Numbered from the stretch's first letter, positions 1 to 10,104 are shown. The stretch: DNA of 64,000 nt from Parvularculaceae bacterium (GCA_028284065.1 JANQSJ010000011.1:372001-436000), one strand, 5' to 3'. Numbers and translations are program-made. The notes: generated by a model from the sequence alone, not told the origin.

Positions 1-81
1 GCGCAACTCGTCGGCGGCGCCCGCCGCCGCGGTCGTGTCGTCATCGTCCTGAAACTGATTTTCAGCCGGTGCCTGGAACAT
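1..81 (-). CDS. Hypothetical protein, N-terminal fragment cut by window edge
   Basis: Only the first 27 codons lie in the window. The reading frame opens at an ATG (81-79) preceded by a GGAGGG ribosome binding site and reads MFQAPAENQF followed by an acidic DDDD run and an Ala-rich stretch. It lies downstream of rplQ and past the rplQ terminator, so it is probably a separate transcription unit. The product cannot be recognised from so little sequence. Confidence 0.45.
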   Translation of the reverse strand, partial: MFQAPAENQFQDDDDTTAAAGAADELR

Positions 82-133
82 GAGACGGACCCTCCGAAAT
101 ACTGGAACATAGAAAGAACAAACGCTGCGGACA

Positions 134-166
134 ACAAAAAAGCGGCCCCGATTCGGGGCCGCTTTC
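134..166 (-). terminator. Rho-independent terminator after rplQ
   Basis: Read on the minus strand, a GC-rich stem AAAGCGGCCCCG / CGGGGCCGCTTT with a 3-nt loop is followed directly by a T run. It sits 41 bp past the rplQ stop codon and closes the rpsM-rpsK-rpoA-rplQ unit. Confidence 0.92.
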
Positions 167-207
167 CAACTGGTCTTCAATGGCGGTGCGCGAGGGGCCC
201 TGCGGCT

Positions 208-651
208 CTATTCCTCGTCGTCGCCGTCCTCGTCGTCGAACATGGTCGGACCGGAATCCTGGCCCTTGGCGTCCTCATCGCGGTCGACAAATTCAATAAC
301 GGCGAGCGGGGCGTTGTCGCCATAGCGGAAGCCCGCCTTCATGATGCGGATATAGCCGCCATTGCGGTCCGCGTAACGTGGCCCCAGCGTATCGAAGAGC
401 TTCTTCGCCATGCCCTCGTCGCGAATGCGCGAGGCGGCGAGACGGCGCAGCGCCAGCTTGCGGCCATCGTCCGCATGCGCCTTTTTCGCCATCGTCACGA
501 GCTTCTCGACCACGGGCCGCAGCTCCTTGGCCTTCGGCAGCGTCGTCGTGATTTGCTCATGCTTGATGAGCGCCGCAGCCATGTTCGCGAACATCGCCTT
601 GCGATGCTCATGGGTGCGGTTCAGTTTGCGGTGCGCAAGGCCGTGGCGCAT
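208..651 (-). CDS. rplQ: 50S ribosomal protein L17
   Basis: L17 sits near the end of the peptide exit tunnel in the large subunit. The product is 147 residues and opens with the family hallmark [20 protein letters not shown]. The basic N-terminal core covers roughly the first 120 residues and is followed by a long acidic tail (about residues 123-147, ending DDEDGDDEE) that is commonly seen in alphaproteobacterial L17. It is the last gene of the alpha operon, 60 bp after rpoA, and is followed by a strong terminator. Confidence 0.98.
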   Translation of the reverse strand: MRHGLAHRKLNRTHEHRKAMFANMAAALIKHEQITTTLPKAKELRPVVEKLVTMAKKAHADDGRKLALRRLAASRIRDEGMAKKLFDTLGPRYADRNGGYIRIMKAGFRYGDNAPLAVIEFVDRDEDAKGQDSGPTMFDDEDGDDEE

Positions 652-711
652 GTTCCGTCTCCATCAGGACCCGTCTTAATCGCGTAAGACCGGCGCCCTT
701 CAAAATCATCC

Positions 712-1728
712 CTACTCGTCGAACTTCTTCGCGAGCTCCTCGATATTGTCCGGCGGCCAGTCCGGCACATCCATGCCAAGATGCAGGCCGAGGCCCGCCA
801 GGACCTCCTTGATCTCGTTCAGCGACTTGCGGCCGAAATTCGGAGTGCGGAGCATCTCCGCTTCGGTCTTCTGGATAAGGTCGCCGATATAGACGATGTT
901 GTCGTTCTTCAGGCAGTTCGCCGAGCGCACCGACAGCTCAAGCTCGTCCACCTTGCGCAGGAGCGCCGGATTGAACGGCAGCTCTTCGCGCTCGTCGCCG
1001 CCCATCTCTTTCTTCGGCTCATCGAAATTGACGAAGATCTGCAGCTGGTCCTGCAGGATGCGCGCGGCGTAGGCCGCCGCGTCCTCAGGGCTGACCGAAC
1101 CGTCGGTCTCAATGTCCATGATGAGGCGGTCGTAATCGAGCACCTGGCCTTCGCGCGTGTTCTCCACGCGAAAGGCGACACGGGTCACCGGCGAATAGAG
1201 GCTGTCCACGGGGATGAGCCCGATCGGCGCGTCTTCGGGTCGGTTGCGGTCGGCCTGGACGTAGCCCTTGCCCACCTCGACGACGAACTCGATGCGCAGC
1301 TCCGCGCCTTCGTCGAGGCGGCAGATCTCCTGGCCGGGATCGAGGATGTCGATCGCCGCGTTCTCTTCAATGTCGCCAGCGGTGACGACGCCCGGCCCCG
1401 TCTTCTTCAGGACAAGGCGCTTGGGGCCGTCCGCATGACTGCGCAGGGCGAGCCGCTTCACATTGAGGACGATGTCCGTGACGTCTTCGCGCACGCCGGG
1501 GATCGACGAGAATTCATGGACGACGCCGTCGATCTGCATCGACGTCACCGCCGCTCCCTGCAGCGAGGAGAGAAGCACGCGGCGCAGGGCGTTGCCGATC
1601 GTCGTGCCGAAGCCGCGCTCCAGAGGCTGCGCGACGATGGTCGCGCGGCGCGCCGGGTCGGTGCCGGGGGTCACTTCCAGCTTGGTCGGGCGGATCAGTT
1701 GCTGCCAGTTCTTTTCAACGACTGTCAT
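712..1728 (-). CDS. rpoA: DNA-directed RNA polymerase subunit alpha
   Basis: Alpha subunit of RNA polymerase: the N-terminal domain dimerises and nucleates beta/beta' assembly, and the C-terminal domain contacts UP elements and activators. From the chosen start, MTVVEKNWQ, the protein is 338 residues. That ATG has a GGAG site 5 bp upstream, and a longer in-frame start at 1770 adds residues not typical of the family. Visible landmarks are the [18 protein letters not shown] motif and the C-terminal helix-hairpin-helix segment with [16 protein letters not shown]. It lies between rpsK and rplQ. Confidence 0.98.
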   Translation of the reverse strand: MTVVEKNWQQLIRPTKLEVTPGTDPARRATIVAQPLERGFGTTIGNALRRVLLSSLQGAAVTSMQIDGVVHEFSSIPGVREDVTDIVLNVKRLALRSHADGPKRLVLKKTGPGVVTAGDIEENAAIDILDPGQEICRLDEGAELRIEFVVEVGKGYVQADRNRPEDAPIGLIPVDSLYSPVTRVAFRVENTREGQVLDYDRLIMDIETDGSVSPEDAAAYAARILQDQLQIFVNFDEPKKEMGGDEREELPFNPALLRKVDELELSVRSANCLKNDNIVYIGDLIQKTEAEMLRTPNFGRKSLNEIKEVLAGLGLHLGMDVPDWPPDNIEELAKKFDE

Positions 1729-1828
1729 ATTGCTCCATCCATCGGCGGCTCCGCGACAGGAAGCCTCCATTTTATTGGCGCGCGCGGCGTCGGGCTCAGG
1801 GCCAGCGACAGGGCCGACGCGTCAGCCG

Positions 1829-2224
1829 TTAAACGCGCCGACGCTTGCGCGGCCGGCATCCATTGTGCGGGATCGGCGTCACGTCCCGAATCATGTTGAC
1901 CGTCAGGCCGGCCGCTTGAAGCGCGCGCAGCGCGCTCTCCCGCCCCGAGCCCGGTCCGCGAACCTCGACGTTCACTGTCTTCAGCCCGTGCTCCATCGCC
2001 TTCTTGGCCGCGTCTTCGGCGGCCATCTGAGCGGCGTAGGGCGTTGACTTGCGCGAGCCCTTGAAACCCATGCCGCCGGCCGAGGACCAGGAGATCGCGT
2101 TGCCCTGCTCGTCCGTGATGGTCACCATGGTGTTGTTGAAAGAGGCGTTCACATGGACGACGCCGCTCGTGATATTCTTGCGCTCACGACGCCGGACGCG
2201 GCCTGCGGCAGGTTGCTTCGCCAT
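1829..2224 (-). CDS. rpsK: 30S ribosomal protein S11
   Basis: S11 forms part of the platform of the small subunit near the E site. At 131 residues it has the usual length, with the motif [20 protein letters not shown] and the basic C-terminus [11 protein letters not shown]. It follows rpsM by 12 bp and precedes rpoA by about 100 bp in the alpha operon. Confidence 0.98.
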   Translation of the reverse strand: MAKQPAAGRVRRRERKNITSGVVHVNASFNNTMVTITDEQGNAISWSSAGGMGFKGSRKSTPYAAQMAAEDAAKKAMEHGLKTVNVEVRGPGSGRESALRALQAAGLTVNMIRDVTPIPHNGCRPRKRRRV

Positions 2225-2236
2225 TTTGCGGCTTCC

Positions 2237-2605
2237 CTATTTCTTCTTGCCCGCGATCGGCTTCGCCGGGCCCTTGCGCGTGCGCGCGTTGGTATGGGTG
2301 CGCTGGCCGCGCACGGGCAGGCCGCGGCGGTGGCGCAGGCCCCGGTAGCAACCCATGTCCATCAGCCGCTTGATGTTGACGGCCACTTCCCGGCGTAGGT
2401 CGCCCTCCACCATGTAGCCGGCGTCGATCGTCTCGCGGATCTGCAGGACTTCGGCGTCGGAAAGCTCGTTCACGCGCCGTTCGCGCGGAATGCCCACCTT
2501 GCCGCAGATTTCCGTGGCCTTGGCCGGGCCAATGCCGTGGATGTATCGAAGCGCGATTTCAACGCGCTTGTTCGCTGGAATGTTCACGCCGGCGATCCGC
2601 GCCAT
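2237..2605 (-). CDS. rpsM: 30S ribosomal protein S13
   Basis: S13 lies in the head of the small subunit and contacts the P-site tRNA and the intersubunit bridges. The 122-residue product begins [19 protein letters not shown], carries the helix-two-turn-helix region, and ends in the [16 protein letters not shown] tail that reaches the tRNA. It is the first gene of the alpha operon, with a well-formed promoter about 240 bp upstream. Confidence 0.98.
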   Translation of the reverse strand: MARIAGVNIPANKRVEIALRYIHGIGPAKATEICGKVGIPRERRVNELSDAEVLQIRETIDAGYMVEGDLRREVAVNIKRLMDMGCYRGLRHRRGLPVRGQRTHTNARTRKGPAKPIAGKKK

Positions 2606-2842
2606 GTCGTATCCCTTTAATCAGGCGCCAGTCTTGTCGGCGCCGCTGTCGTCTTTTCCGCTGAGCTCATCCGCCCAGCCCTTGCAAAACCGGCCGGAAC
2701 GTCGCCTTTTTCCAGCGCGCTTGGCCCGGCTCCCTCGAAGCGCGACATAAAAACGACGCCGCGCTCATAGCGCCGAACGCCTTTGGCAATGGCGCGCGGC
2801 GATTAAGCAAAAAAAAACCGCCTGGAATTCGCGAAAGCGCGC

Positions 2843-2871
2843 TGATAGCGCCTTCGTCGGCGGCCCGTCAA
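2843..2871 (-). promoter_or_regulatory. Promoter of the rpsM-rpsK-rpoA-rplQ unit
   Basis: On the minus strand a -35 box TTGACG (2871-2866) is followed after exactly 17 bp by a -10 box CTATCA (2848-2843), matching the alphaproteobacterial sigma70 pattern. It lies just past the adk stop codon, in the 305-bp gap before rpsM. About 25 bp downstream the transcript contains a run of nine U (template A tract 2809-2817) after a weak GC-rich stem, so the long leader could be a site of attenuation. Nothing else recognisable is in this gap. Confidence 0.7.
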
Positions 2872-2910
2872 CACTTCGCCGCCCGGTTTTCGTCCCCCTG
2901 ACCCCGGTTT

Positions 2911-3498
2911 TTACGCGACGCCGTCCAGGACCTCGGAAATCGCCCTCGCCACGTCCTCGATCTCGCCCATGCCGTCGACCCGCCGCAGCTTTCCCTGCCC
3001 CTCGTAATAGGGAATGAGCGGCGCGGTCTGGTCGCGATACACCGCCTGACGCTTGCGGAAAGTCTCTTCATTGTCGTCGGCGCGGACTTCCTCGCCCTTC
3101 GCCTTCGTCTCGGCGACGCGCGCCTTCAGGCGATTGACGAGTTCGTCTTCGTCGACGGTCAGCTCGATCACCACGTCCACCTGCCGGCCAAGGCCCGATA
3201 GCACGCGGTCGATCATCTCCGCCTGGCCCACAGTGCGGACGGCGCCGTCGAGGATGAACCCCTTGCCGCAGTCGTCGGCCTTCACGCGTTCGGTGATGAT
3301 CTCCTCAATGATTGCGTCGGAGACGAGGTCGCCGCGGTCCATGATCGCCTTGCAGCGATTGCCAAGCTCGGACCCGGAGGCGATCGACGCGCGCAGCATA
3401 TCGCCGGTGGAGAGCTGCGGAATGCCGCGCTCTTCGACGATGCGCTTCGCCTGCGTGCCCTTGCCCGCGCCCGGCGGCCCGAGAAGTATAAGGATCAT
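2911..3498 (-). CDS. adk: Adenylate kinase, short form
   Basis: Interconverts ATP+AMP and 2 ADP in the cytoplasm. The 195-residue protein has the P-loop GPPGAGKGTQ at residues 8-17 and the AMP-binding STGDMLR motif, and like other alphaproteobacterial enzymes has a short LID without zinc cysteines. The family signature that normally reads DGFPRT is DGAVRT here (A86, V87, R88): the arginine is kept but the phenylalanine and proline are replaced. The start overlaps the secY stop by 4 bp (ATGA), so translation is probably coupled. Confidence 0.96.
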   Translation of the reverse strand: MILILLGPPGAGKGTQAKRIVEERGIPQLSTGDMLRASIASGSELGNRCKAIMDRGDLVSDAIIEEIITERVKADDCGKGFILDGAVRTVGQAEMIDRVLSGLGRQVDVVIELTVDEDELVNRLKARVAETKAKGEEVRADDNEETFRKRQAVYRDQTAPLIPYYEGQGKLRRVDGMGEIEDVARAISEVLDGVA

Positions 3499-4859
3499 GA
3501 ACGGCTTCCCCGCAGCTTCGATTTCTTTATGAGGCTCTCATACTGCTGGGCGATCAGATGCCCCTGTATCTGGCCGACCGTGTCGAGCGTCACCGAGACC
3601 ACGATAAGAAGCGACGTTCCGCCAATATAAACCGGTATCCCCTGGCCGTAGCTCATCTTCAGGATCTCCGGCAGGATGCACACGAAGGTGAGATACGCCG
3701 CGCCGATGACCGTCAGGCGCGAGACCACATAATCGAGATACTCCGCCGTCCGCGCGCCTGGGCGATAGCCCTGAATGAACCCGCCATACTTCTTCAGATT
3801 GTCAGCGACGTCCTCCACGTTGAAGACGATCGACGTGTAGACGAACGTGAAACCGATAATGAGCGCCGCATAGAGCGCCACGTAGGTCGGGCGGCCGGGC
3901 GAAAACCAGATTTGGAGATTCTGAAGAAACTCCGGCGCGTCATTGCCGATAGCGCCGACGGCCGTCGCCGGCAGGAGGATGAGCGACGACGCGAAGATCG
4001 GCGGGATGACGCCGGACGGGTTCAGCTTCAGCGGCAGGTGCGACTTGTCGCCCTGAGTCATCTTCATGCCCACCTGGCGGCGGGGGTACTGGACGAGAAT
4101 TCGCCGTTGAGAGCGCTCCATGAAGACGACGAACGCGATCAGCAATAGGGCGAGGACGGCGACCACCACAACGGTGCCGCCTGGCAGGGATGCGCCGGCC
4201 GGCCCGGCGCCGCGCCCGAGCGCGAAGAGGCCCGCCGCCGCCCGCGGCAGCTCGGCGACAATCCCGGCGAAGATCAATAAGGAAATGCCGTTTCCGACGC
4301 CGCGCGCGGTGATCTGTTCGCCAAGCCACAGGAGGAACATGACGCCGCCGACGAGCGTCACCACGGTCGTCAGGATAAAGAACGGTCCCGGCTCGTTGAC
4401 GACGGGAAGCCCGCCGCCATTGTTCGCCTGCAGGCTGACGGCGATGAAATACCCCTGAAGCGTCGCCAGGAACACGGTGAGATAGCGCGTGTACTGGTTG
4501 ATCTGGCGCCGGCCCTGCTCGCCTTCCTTCTTCAGCTTCTCAAGCGTCGGGATGATCGCCGTCATCAGCTGCAGGATAATCGACGCCGAGATATACGGCA
4601 TGATGTTGAGAGCGAAGATCGCCATACGCTCCACCGCGCCGCCGGCGAAGATATTGAGCGTGCCGAGAAGCCCGCCTGACTGGCTCTGAAAGGCCTGCGC
4701 GAAGGCGTTCGGATTGACGCCCGGCAGCGGGATATAGGTGCCGAGGCGATAGACGATGAGCGCGCCCAGCGTGAACAGGAGCCGCTTTTTCAGCTCCTCC
4801 GCCTTGGCGAAGGAGGAAAAAGTGATGTTCTGGGCGAACTGTTCGGCGGCTGACGTCAT
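3495..4859 (-). CDS. secY: Sec translocon channel subunit SecY
   Basis: Central pore of the SecYEG protein-conducting channel in the inner membrane. The 454-residue product has about ten hydrophobic segments. Recognisable pieces are the N-terminal segment with RLGTYIPLPGVNP, GIMPYISASIILQLM-like helix 2 (here LNIMPYISASIILQL), and the cytoplasmic loop with ERSQRRILVQYPRRQVG. It sits between rplO and adk, the usual place at the end of the spc operon. Confidence 0.98.
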   Translation of the reverse strand: MTSAAEQFAQNITFSSFAKAEELKKRLLFTLGALIVYRLGTYIPLPGVNPNAFAQAFQSQSGGLLGTLNIFAGGAVERMAIFALNIMPYISASIILQLMTAIIPTLEKLKKEGEQGRRQINQYTRYLTVFLATLQGYFIAVSLQANNGGGLPVVNEPGPFFILTTVVTLVGGVMFLLWLGEQITARGVGNGISLLIFAGIVAELPRAAAGLFALGRGAGPAGASLPGGTVVVVAVLALLLIAFVVFMERSQRRILVQYPRRQVGMKMTQGDKSHLPLKLNPSGVIPPIFASSLILLPATAVGAIGNDAPEFLQNLQIWFSPGRPTYVALYAALIIGFTFVYTSIVFNVEDVADNLKKYGGFIQGYRPGARTAEYLDYVVSRLTVIGAAYLTFVCILPEILKMSYGQGIPVYIGGTSLLIVVSVTLDTVGQIQGHLIAQQYESLIKKSKLRGSRS

Positions 4860-4994
4860 GCGTGGCGAACTCGTCTCGTTTCCAACCGGTCTCTAAACCA
4901 GCGTTTTCCCGGCCAGGCTTTGCGGCCCAAGCCGCCGGGATGTGGCGATGCGGAGGCCCAAGCGCAAGCGCCGCGTCCCCACCCGCTTGACGCC

Positions 4995-5495
4995 CTACTC
5001 CTTCGCCGCTGACGGCGTCTTCTCGGAGACCGGCTTCGCCAGCGTCACCGAGCCGCCGGCCTTTTCGATGGCCGCTTGCGCAGAGGCGCTCGCGTGCGCG
5101 ACCGTTACGTCGACTTTCGCCTTCAACTCGCCGGTCCCAAGCAGCCTGACGCCGTCGAGCGCGCGCCGCAAAACGCCTGCCTCGACGAGCGCCGCAGCGT
5201 CAATCGGTTTGCCCGCGTCGAGCTTGCCGGCGTCGATAGCGGTCTGGAGGCGACCGAGGTTCAGCTCCGCAAAGCGCGCCTTGTTCGGCTTGTTGAAGCC
5301 GCGCTTCGGCAGGCGCATGTAAAGCGGCATCTGGCCGCCCTCATAGGCGCGGATGCCCGAAACGCCCGATCGCGACTTCTGTCCCTTGACGCCCCTGCCG
5401 CCGGTCTTGCCCTTGCCGGAGCCAATGCCGCGGCCGACGCGCGTGCGCGCCTTGCGGGCGCCTGGATTGTCGGCGAGTTCGTTGAGCTTCACCAT
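4995..5495 (-). CDS. rplO: 50S ribosomal protein L15
   Basis: L15 is a late-assembly protein of the large subunit. The 166-residue product starts with [21 protein letters not shown], followed by the Gly/Lys/Arg-rich extension [19 protein letters not shown] that threads into 23S rRNA, then the globular domain. A short Ala/Lys/Pro-rich tail (KTPSAAKE) follows. It lies 77 bp after rpmD and 135 bp before secY. Confidence 0.97.
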   Translation of the reverse strand: MVKLNELADNPGARKARTRVGRGIGSGKGKTGGRGVKGQKSRSGVSGIRAYEGGQMPLYMRLPKRGFNKPNKARFAELNLGRLQTAIDAGKLDAGKPIDAAALVEAGVLRRALDGVRLLGTGELKAKVDVTVAHASASAQAAIEKAGGSVTLAKPVSEKTPSAAKE

Positions 5496-5572
5496 TTTAC
5501 TGTTCCTTCGACTTGCGACGGCGACGCATCGAGCGTCCGTCCGCCTCGCCTTCCTTGGGATCGCGGAAGCGT

Positions 5573-5761
5573 CTACTCCTCGACGATCTCCACCATGTGG
5601 CTCACCTTGCGGATCATGCCGCGCACGGACGGCGTGTCCTCAAGGACGCGTTCGCGGCCCATCTTGTTGAGCCCGAGGCCCACAAGCGTCGCGCGCTGAT
5701 CGGCCGGGCGCCGGATGGGGCTGCCCGTCTGCCGGACCTTGATCGTCTTCTTTTCCGCCAT
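5573..5761 (-). CDS. rpmD: 50S ribosomal protein L30
   Basis: A 62-residue protein matching bacterial L30: [20 protein letters not shown], then [22 protein letters not shown] in two parts of the single compact domain. Its position between rpsE and rplO is the standard spc order. Confidence 0.96.
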   Translation of the reverse strand: MAEKKTIKVRQTGSPIRRPADQRATLVGLGLNKMGRERVLEDTPSVRGMIRKVSHMVEIVEE

Positions 5762-5783
5762 CGCCTATCGCGCTCCAGATCGC

Positions 5784-6431
5784 TTATTCCGCCGACGCTT
5801 CGGCGCCGCCTTGCGCCCCATCGACGGCCACGCCCTCAATGACAGCGTCTTCGCTCGCCGCCTCGACGCTCCGTTCCCCGAAGATCTCGGAGACTTTCTT
5901 GCCGCGCTTCGCCGCAATCGAGCGCGGGCTATCCTGCGCCTTCAGGGCGTCGATGGTGGCGCGGACCATGTTGTAGGGGTTCGACGAACCTACCGACTTG
6001 GCGACCACGTCCTGCACGCCGAGAGTCTCGAAGACCGCGCGCATCGGACCGCCGGCGATGACGCCGGTGCCCGGCGGCGCCGAACGGAGGAGCACCTTGC
6101 CAGCGCCCCATCGTCCGTGGGCGTCGTGATGCAGCGTGCGGCCTTCGCGCAGGGGAATGCGCACGAGATTGCGCTTGGCTTCCTGCGCGGCCTTGCGGAT
6201 CGCCTCCGGCACTTCGCGGGCCTTGCCCTTGCCGAAGCCGACGCGTCCGCGCTGATCTCCGACGACGACAAGCGCCGCAAAGCCGAAATTCTTGCCGCCC
6301 TTCACCGTCTTGGCGACGCGGTTGATGGCGACGAGCTTGTCGACGAATTCGTCCCGCTCGTCGCGTTCGCCGCGTCCGCGGTCGCCCCGGCCTCGTCCGC
6401 GGCCGCCGCCGCGTTGATCGTCACGCGCCAT
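5784..6431 (-). CDS. rpsE: 30S ribosomal protein S5
   Basis: S5 guards the mRNA entry side of the small subunit and affects decoding accuracy. The 215-residue protein is longer than the E. coli form (166). An Arg/Gly/Asp-rich N-terminus with repeated RG units (about residues 5-28) precedes the dsRNA-binding-like S5 domain ([20 protein letters not shown]), and an acidic Glu/Ala tail follows the conserved IFGERSVEA region. It is 21 bp after rplR. Confidence 0.97.
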   Translation of the reverse strand: MARDDQRGGGRGRGRGDRGRGERDERDEFVDKLVAINRVAKTVKGGKNFGFAALVVVGDQRGRVGFGKGKAREVPEAIRKAAQEAKRNLVRIPLREGRTLHHDAHGRWGAGKVLLRSAPPGTGVIAGGPMRAVFETLGVQDVVAKSVGSSNPYNMVRATIDALKAQDSPRSIAAKRGKKVSEIFGERSVEAASEDAVIEGVAVDGAQGGAEASAE

Positions 6432-6452
6432 GTCGCGAACCCTTCCGTTCTT

Positions 6453-6812
6453 TTAAAACTCAAGGCCGGCGTCGCGCGCCGCCTCGGCGAGCGCCTTGAC
6501 GCGCCCGTGGTAAATGTAACCGCCGCGATCGAAGACAACAGTTTTCACGCCCGCCTTCGCGGCGCGTTCGGCGATCGCCTTGCCGACATTCGCCGCCGCA
6601 TCGGACGTCGAGCCCTTGCCGACGCTTTCGCGCAGATCCTTGTCCAGCGAGGACGCGGACGCGATCGTCTTGCCGGCGCGATCGTCGATGATCTGCGCCG
6701 AAATATTCTTCGACGACCGGAACACCGACAGGCGCGGCCGGTCGCCGGCGACTTTCTTCAAGCGGGAGCGAACCCGCCCGGCGCGGTTCCTGCGCGCTTC
6801 GATATCGGCCAT
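6453..6812 (-). CDS. rplR: 50S ribosomal protein L18
   Basis: L18 binds 5S rRNA in the central protuberance. At 119 residues it has the normal length, with the basic N-terminus [19 protein letters not shown], the strand [19 protein letters not shown], and the C-terminal [20 protein letters not shown] motif. It lies between rplF and rpsE. Confidence 0.97.
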   Translation of the reverse strand: MADIEARRNRAGRVRSRLKKVAGDRPRLSVFRSSKNISAQIIDDRAGKTIASASSLDKDLRESVGKGSTSDAAANVGKAIAERAAKAGVKTVVFDRGGYIYHGRVKALAEAARDAGLEF

Positions 6813-6863
6813 GTCGAACCTCTCCTCGGGGCCCAGCCCGTCCCGCGTCAGACGCGGCGCGGG

Positions 6864-7397
6864 TTACTTCTTCTTGCCTTCCTTGCGGAAGATGAACTCG
6901 TCCTTGTACTTCACGCCTTTGCCTTTGTAGGGCTCGGGCGGCCGGAAGGCGCGGATCTCAGCCGCGGCCTGCCCGACCCTCTGCTTGTCGATGCCGGAGA
7001 TGATGATCTCGGTCGGCTTCGGCGTCTTGATGGCGAGGCCGTCCGGGGTCGGAAAGTCGATCTCATGGCTGTAGCCGAGCGCAAGATTGAGGACATTGCC
7101 CTTCATCTGCGCGCGGTAGCCGACGCCCACCAGCTCAAGCTCCTTGGTGAACTCGTTGGCCACGCCATTGACCATATTCGCGATCATGGTGCGGCTCATG
7201 CCCCATGCGGAGCGCGCCTCCTTCGTCTTCGCGACAGGCTCGACCTGAACTTCATTGTCGTTGAGCGCGACCGTGCAAAGGTCCATGACCTCAAGCGACA
7301 ACTCGCCCTTCGGCCCTTTCGCCTTCACCGTCTGGCCGTCCACGGTCACGGTGACCCCGCTCGGGACCGGCACCGGCTGTTTGCCAATTCGGGACAT
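6864..7397 (-). CDS. rplF: 50S ribosomal protein L6
   Basis: L6 lies near the GTPase centre at the base of the L7/L12 stalk. The 177-residue product begins [17 protein letters not shown] and shows the two repeated L6 folds, ending with the diagnostic [14 protein letters not shown] segment and a basic KEGKKK tail. It is followed by rplR after about 50 bp. Confidence 0.98.
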   Translation of the reverse strand: MSRIGKQPVPVPSGVTVTVDGQTVKAKGPKGELSLEVMDLCTVALNDNEVQVEPVAKTKEARSAWGMSRTMIANMVNGVANEFTKELELVGVGYRAQMKGNVLNLALGYSHEIDFPTPDGLAIKTPKPTEIIISGIDKQRVGQAAAEIRAFRPPEPYKGKGVKYKDEFIFRKEGKKK

Positions 7398-7443
7398 CGC
7401 CCTTGCTCCTCATAAGCGGCGCCGCTGCGAGCGCCCGCCGCTC

Positions 7444-7842
7444 CTAGTAGACCTGAAACAGAACCTCGCCGCCGACATTGGCGCTGCGCGCGGCGTTGTC
7501 GGACATAACGCCCTTTGGCGTCGATACCACGGAAATGCCGAGCCCGTTCCTGACCGACGGCAGGTCGGCCACGGACGAATAGACCCGGCGCCCCGGCTTG
7601 GAGACCCGCTTGATATGCGAGATCACCGGCGCGCCGTCATAGTATTTCAGCTCAACCTCGAAGGTCGGTTTTTCGCCTTCAAGCTCCACACGCGAATAGC
7701 CGCGGATGTAGCCCTCGTCCGTGAGCACGTCGAGCACCCAGCCGCGCAGCTTCGAGGCCGGCACCGCCGTCTTGGAGTGACGCCGCATCTGCGCATTGCG
7801 AATGCGCGTGATGAGGTCTCCGATCGGATCGTTAATCGCCAT
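7444..7842 (-). CDS. rpsH: 30S ribosomal protein S8
   Basis: S8 binds helix 21 of 16S rRNA and in E. coli represses its own operon. The start chosen, [18 protein letters not shown], gives 132 residues, the family norm; a start 21 bp upstream would add an atypical MVRRPIS. The C-terminal segment with [16 protein letters not shown] is characteristic. It lies 14 bp after rpsN. Confidence 0.97.
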   Translation of the reverse strand: MAINDPIGDLITRIRNAQMRRHSKTAVPASKLRGWVLDVLTDEGYIRGYSRVELEGEKPTFEVELKYYDGAPVISHIKRVSKPGRRVYSSVADLPSVRNGLGISVVSTPKGVMSDNAARSANVGGEVLFQVY

Positions 7843-7856
7843 CGAAATCGGTCTCC

Positions 7857-8162
7857 TTACCAACTCGACTTCACGAGGCCCGGGATCTTGCCCTCGGACC
7901 CATATTCGCGCAGCGCTATGCGCGACATCTTCAGCTTACGGTAGAACCCGCGCGGCCTGCCGGTGACGCCGCACCGATTGCGGATGCGCGTCTTGGAGGC
8001 GTTGCGGGGAATCTCCGATAGCGCCATGACCGCGGCGAAGCGCTCTTCGGCCGGCTTCTCCTGGTCGCGAATGACCGCCTTAAGCCGCTCGCGCTTGGCG
8101 TCGTACTTTTCCGCCAGACGCCGGCGTTTGCGATCGCGCTCCACCATGCTTTTCTTCGCCAT
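7857..8162 (-). CDS. rpsN: 30S ribosomal protein S14, zinc-independent form
   Basis: S14 sits in the head of the small subunit. The 101-residue protein is the long form lacking the CxxC zinc ribbon, with a single cysteine in [19 protein letters not shown], and ends in the conserved IPGLVKSSW. It lies between rplE and rpsH. Confidence 0.97.
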   Translation of the reverse strand: MAKKSMVERDRKRRRLAEKYDAKRERLKAVIRDQEKPAEERFAAVMALSEIPRNASKTRIRNRCGVTGRPRGFYRKLKMSRIALREYGSEGKIPGLVKSSW

Positions 8163-8212
8163 CTCGTCCTCCTCGCGGGCGCGCCGCAGCGTCCGCCCAA
8201 TCCGTCCGCTTC

Positions 8213-8785
8213 CTAATTTCCGCGAAACGGAAAATTCAGTTCCTTGAGCAGCTTGCGCGCCTCGTCGTCATTGGGCGCCGTGGTCGCCACGATGATGTCC
8301 ATGCCCCGAATCTTGTCGACCTTGTCATAGTCGATCTCCGGGAACACGATGTGCTCTTTGATGCCCATCGCGTAATTGCCGCGTCCGTCGAAACTCTTGG
8401 GGCTGAGGCCGCGAAAGTCGCGCACCCGCGGCAGCGCAATGGTGATGAGGCGGTCCAGAAACTCGTACATCCGGTCCTTGCGCAAAGTCACCTTGACGCC
8501 AACCGCCATGCCCTCGCGCAACTTGAAGCCCGCGATCGATTTCTTCGCCTTCGTCACCACCGGCTTCTGGCCAGCGATGCGCATAAGGTCCTCATACGCC
8601 GCATCGACAGCCTTACGGTCATTCACCGCGTCGCCGACGCCCATATTGATGACCACTTTCTCAAGTTTCGGCGTCATCATGACGTTCGCGTACTTGAACT
8701 CCTCGTTCAGCGCGCCGCGAATTTTCTCGTGGTAAAGCGCCTTCAGGCGCGGCGTGTAATCGCCCGTTTGCGCCGTTTCAGACAT
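8213..8785 (-). CDS. rplE: 50S ribosomal protein L5
   Basis: L5 anchors 5S rRNA and contacts the P-site tRNA through its loop. The 190-residue protein contains [18 protein letters not shown] and the [19 protein letters not shown] signature. Its start lies 8 bp inside the end of rplX, so the two are likely translated together. Confidence 0.98.
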   Translation of the reverse strand: MSETAQTGDYTPRLKALYHEKIRGALNEEFKYANVMMTPKLEKVVINMGVGDAVNDRKAVDAAYEDLMRIAGQKPVVTKAKKSIAGFKLREGMAVGVKVTLRKDRMYEFLDRLITIALPRVRDFRGLSPKSFDGRGNYAMGIKEHIVFPEIDYDKVDKIRGMDIIVATTAPNDDEARKLLKELNFPFRGN

Positions 8786-9089
8786 CGATCACCTCGCCCG
8801 TGCGCTTGGCGACGCGCACTTTCTTACCGTCTTCCTGAACCTTGAAGCCGACGCGGGTCGGCTTGCCGTCAACGCTGAGCGCGACGTTCGAGACATGGAT
8901 CGGCGCCTCGCGCCGGATGATGCCGCCGCGCTCCGTCTGCGTCTGCTTCTGGTGCTTGGCGACCACATTGACGCCTGACACGACGACGCGGTTCTCCTTG
9001 GTGAGCACCTTCGTGACCTCGCCTTCCGCGCCGCGGTTCTTGCCCGCGAGCACGATGACCTTGTCGCCCTTCTTGATCTTCGCAGCCAT
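8778..9089 (-). CDS. rplX: 50S ribosomal protein L24
   Basis: L24 is an early assembly initiator of the large subunit. The 103-residue product has the KOW motif ([20 protein letters not shown]) at its N-terminus. It overlaps the start of rplE by 8 bp and follows rplN. Confidence 0.97.
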   Translation of the reverse strand: MAAKIKKGDKVIVLAGKNRGAEGEVTKVLTKENRVVVSGVNVVAKHQKQTQTERGGIIRREAPIHVSNVALSVDGKPTRVGFKVQEDGKKVRVAKRTGEVIDV

Positions 9090-9157
9090 CCCGGCCTCTC
9101 GTCGTTTCGGCCGCGGCGACGCGTCGCTCGGGCCATTAAAACTCTTGTCGTCCGCCT

Positions 9158-9526
9158 TCAGAGCACTTCCGGCGCCAGCGAGACGATCTTCATGTGGTTC
9201 GCCGCGCGCAGCTCCCGCGTCACAGGTCCGAAAATGCGCGTGCCCACCGGCTCCTTATTGTTGTTGATCAGAACCGCGGCGTTCCGATCGAACCGGATGA
9301 CCGAGCCGTCCCGGCGCTTGATGTCCTTCGCGGTGCGCACGACGACGGCCTTCATCACCGCGCCCTTCTTCACGCGCCCGCGCGGTATAGCCTCCTTCAC
9401 GGAGACCACAATTATGTCGCCGACGCGCGCATATTTCCGCTTCGCGCCGCCGAGCACCTTGATGCACTGAACGCGCTTTGCGCCGGAATTGTCCGCCACG
9501 TCCAAATTTGTCTGCATCTGGATCAT
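9158..9526 (-). CDS. rplN: 50S ribosomal protein L14
   Basis: L14 forms an intersubunit bridge and is the landing site of the silencing factor RsfS. The start [19 protein letters not shown] gives the canonical 122 residues; the open frame extends 21 codons further upstream with an unrelated basic stretch. The [13 protein letters not shown] and [11 protein letters not shown] motifs close the protein. It follows rpsQ by about 75 bp. Confidence 0.98.
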   Translation of the reverse strand: MIQMQTNLDVADNSGAKRVQCIKVLGGAKRKYARVGDIIVVSVKEAIPRGRVKKGAVMKAVVVRTAKDIKRRDGSVIRFDRNAAVLINNNKEPVGTRIFGPVTRELRAANHMKIVSLAPEVL

Positions 9527-9601
9527 ATCGATGCTCCATGCGGGCAAAGCCCGCCATCTTTGTCTTCGGGGCGATGCCCGCTTCCTCAACTCCGCCGGCG
9601 G

Positions 9602-9844
9602 CTAGCCCTTAGAGCCCTCGCCGACCACTTCCCAGCGTTTCAACCGCGAATGGGGCGCGCATTCCTGGATGATCACGAGATCGCCGGGCTTGAACTTGTT
9701 CTCCGCATCGTGGGCGTGAAACCGCTTCGATCGACGCATCGTCTTCTTCAGGACCGGGTGCCGGGTGATGCGCTCCACCCGCACGACGACCGTCTTGTCG
9801 TTCCGGTCGCTGACGACCGTTCCCTGCATCATTCGCTTCGGCAT
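9602..9844 (-). CDS. rpsQ: 30S ribosomal protein S17
   Basis: S17 is a primary 16S rRNA binder of OB fold. The 80-residue product begins [20 protein letters not shown] and contains the [20 protein letters not shown] core. It lies between rpmC and rplN. Confidence 0.97.
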   Translation of the reverse strand: MPKRMMQGTVVSDRNDKTVVVRVERITRHPVLKKTMRRSKRFHAHDAENKFKPGDLVIIQECAPHSRLKRWEVVGEGSKG

Positions 9845-9903
9845 CGCCTAATCCTTCACGTCCGTTTTCGCGCTGCGGGCCCGGCCCGCCTGCGTCCGCC
9901 GCC

Positions 9904-10104
9904 CTACGCGCTCGCGACGGCGTTCTTTTCCTTCAAGATCGTCTTCACCCGCGCGATGTCGCGCCGATTTTCCCGCACGCGCGCGGTCTTCTCGAGTTGG
10001 CCGGTCGCCTTCTGAAAGCGCAGATTGAACTGCTCCTTCTTGAGCTGGGCGAGACGGTCCTTCAGCTGATCTTCCGTCAGATCGCGGACTTCCGAGACTT
10101 TCAT
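9904..10104 (-). CDS. rpmC: 50S ribosomal protein L29
   Basis: L29 lies beside the exit tunnel and helps dock trigger factor and SRP. The 66-residue protein starts [18 protein letters not shown] and is a helical hairpin with [16 protein letters not shown] and [16 protein letters not shown], both diagnostic. The start is at an ATG (10104-10102) preceded by GGAGGGTC. It lies between rplP and rpsQ as expected. Confidence 0.96.
   Translation of the reverse strand: MKVSEVRDLTEDQLKDRLAQLKKEQFNLRFQKATGQLEKTARVRENRRDIARVKTILKEKNAVASA

Noticed and set aside
781-1899. Long plus-strand ORF opposite rpoA
   Set aside because: It is an antisense shadow from high-GC third codon positions; rpoA on the other strand is certain. 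The same holds for the long plus-strand ORFs opposite rplF-rpsE, fusA, rpoB and rpoC.
2805-2870. T9 tract after adk as adk terminator
   Set aside because: The tract lies downstream of a good rpsM promoter and the stem before it is weak. It is noted as possible leader attenuation but not called as a terminator.
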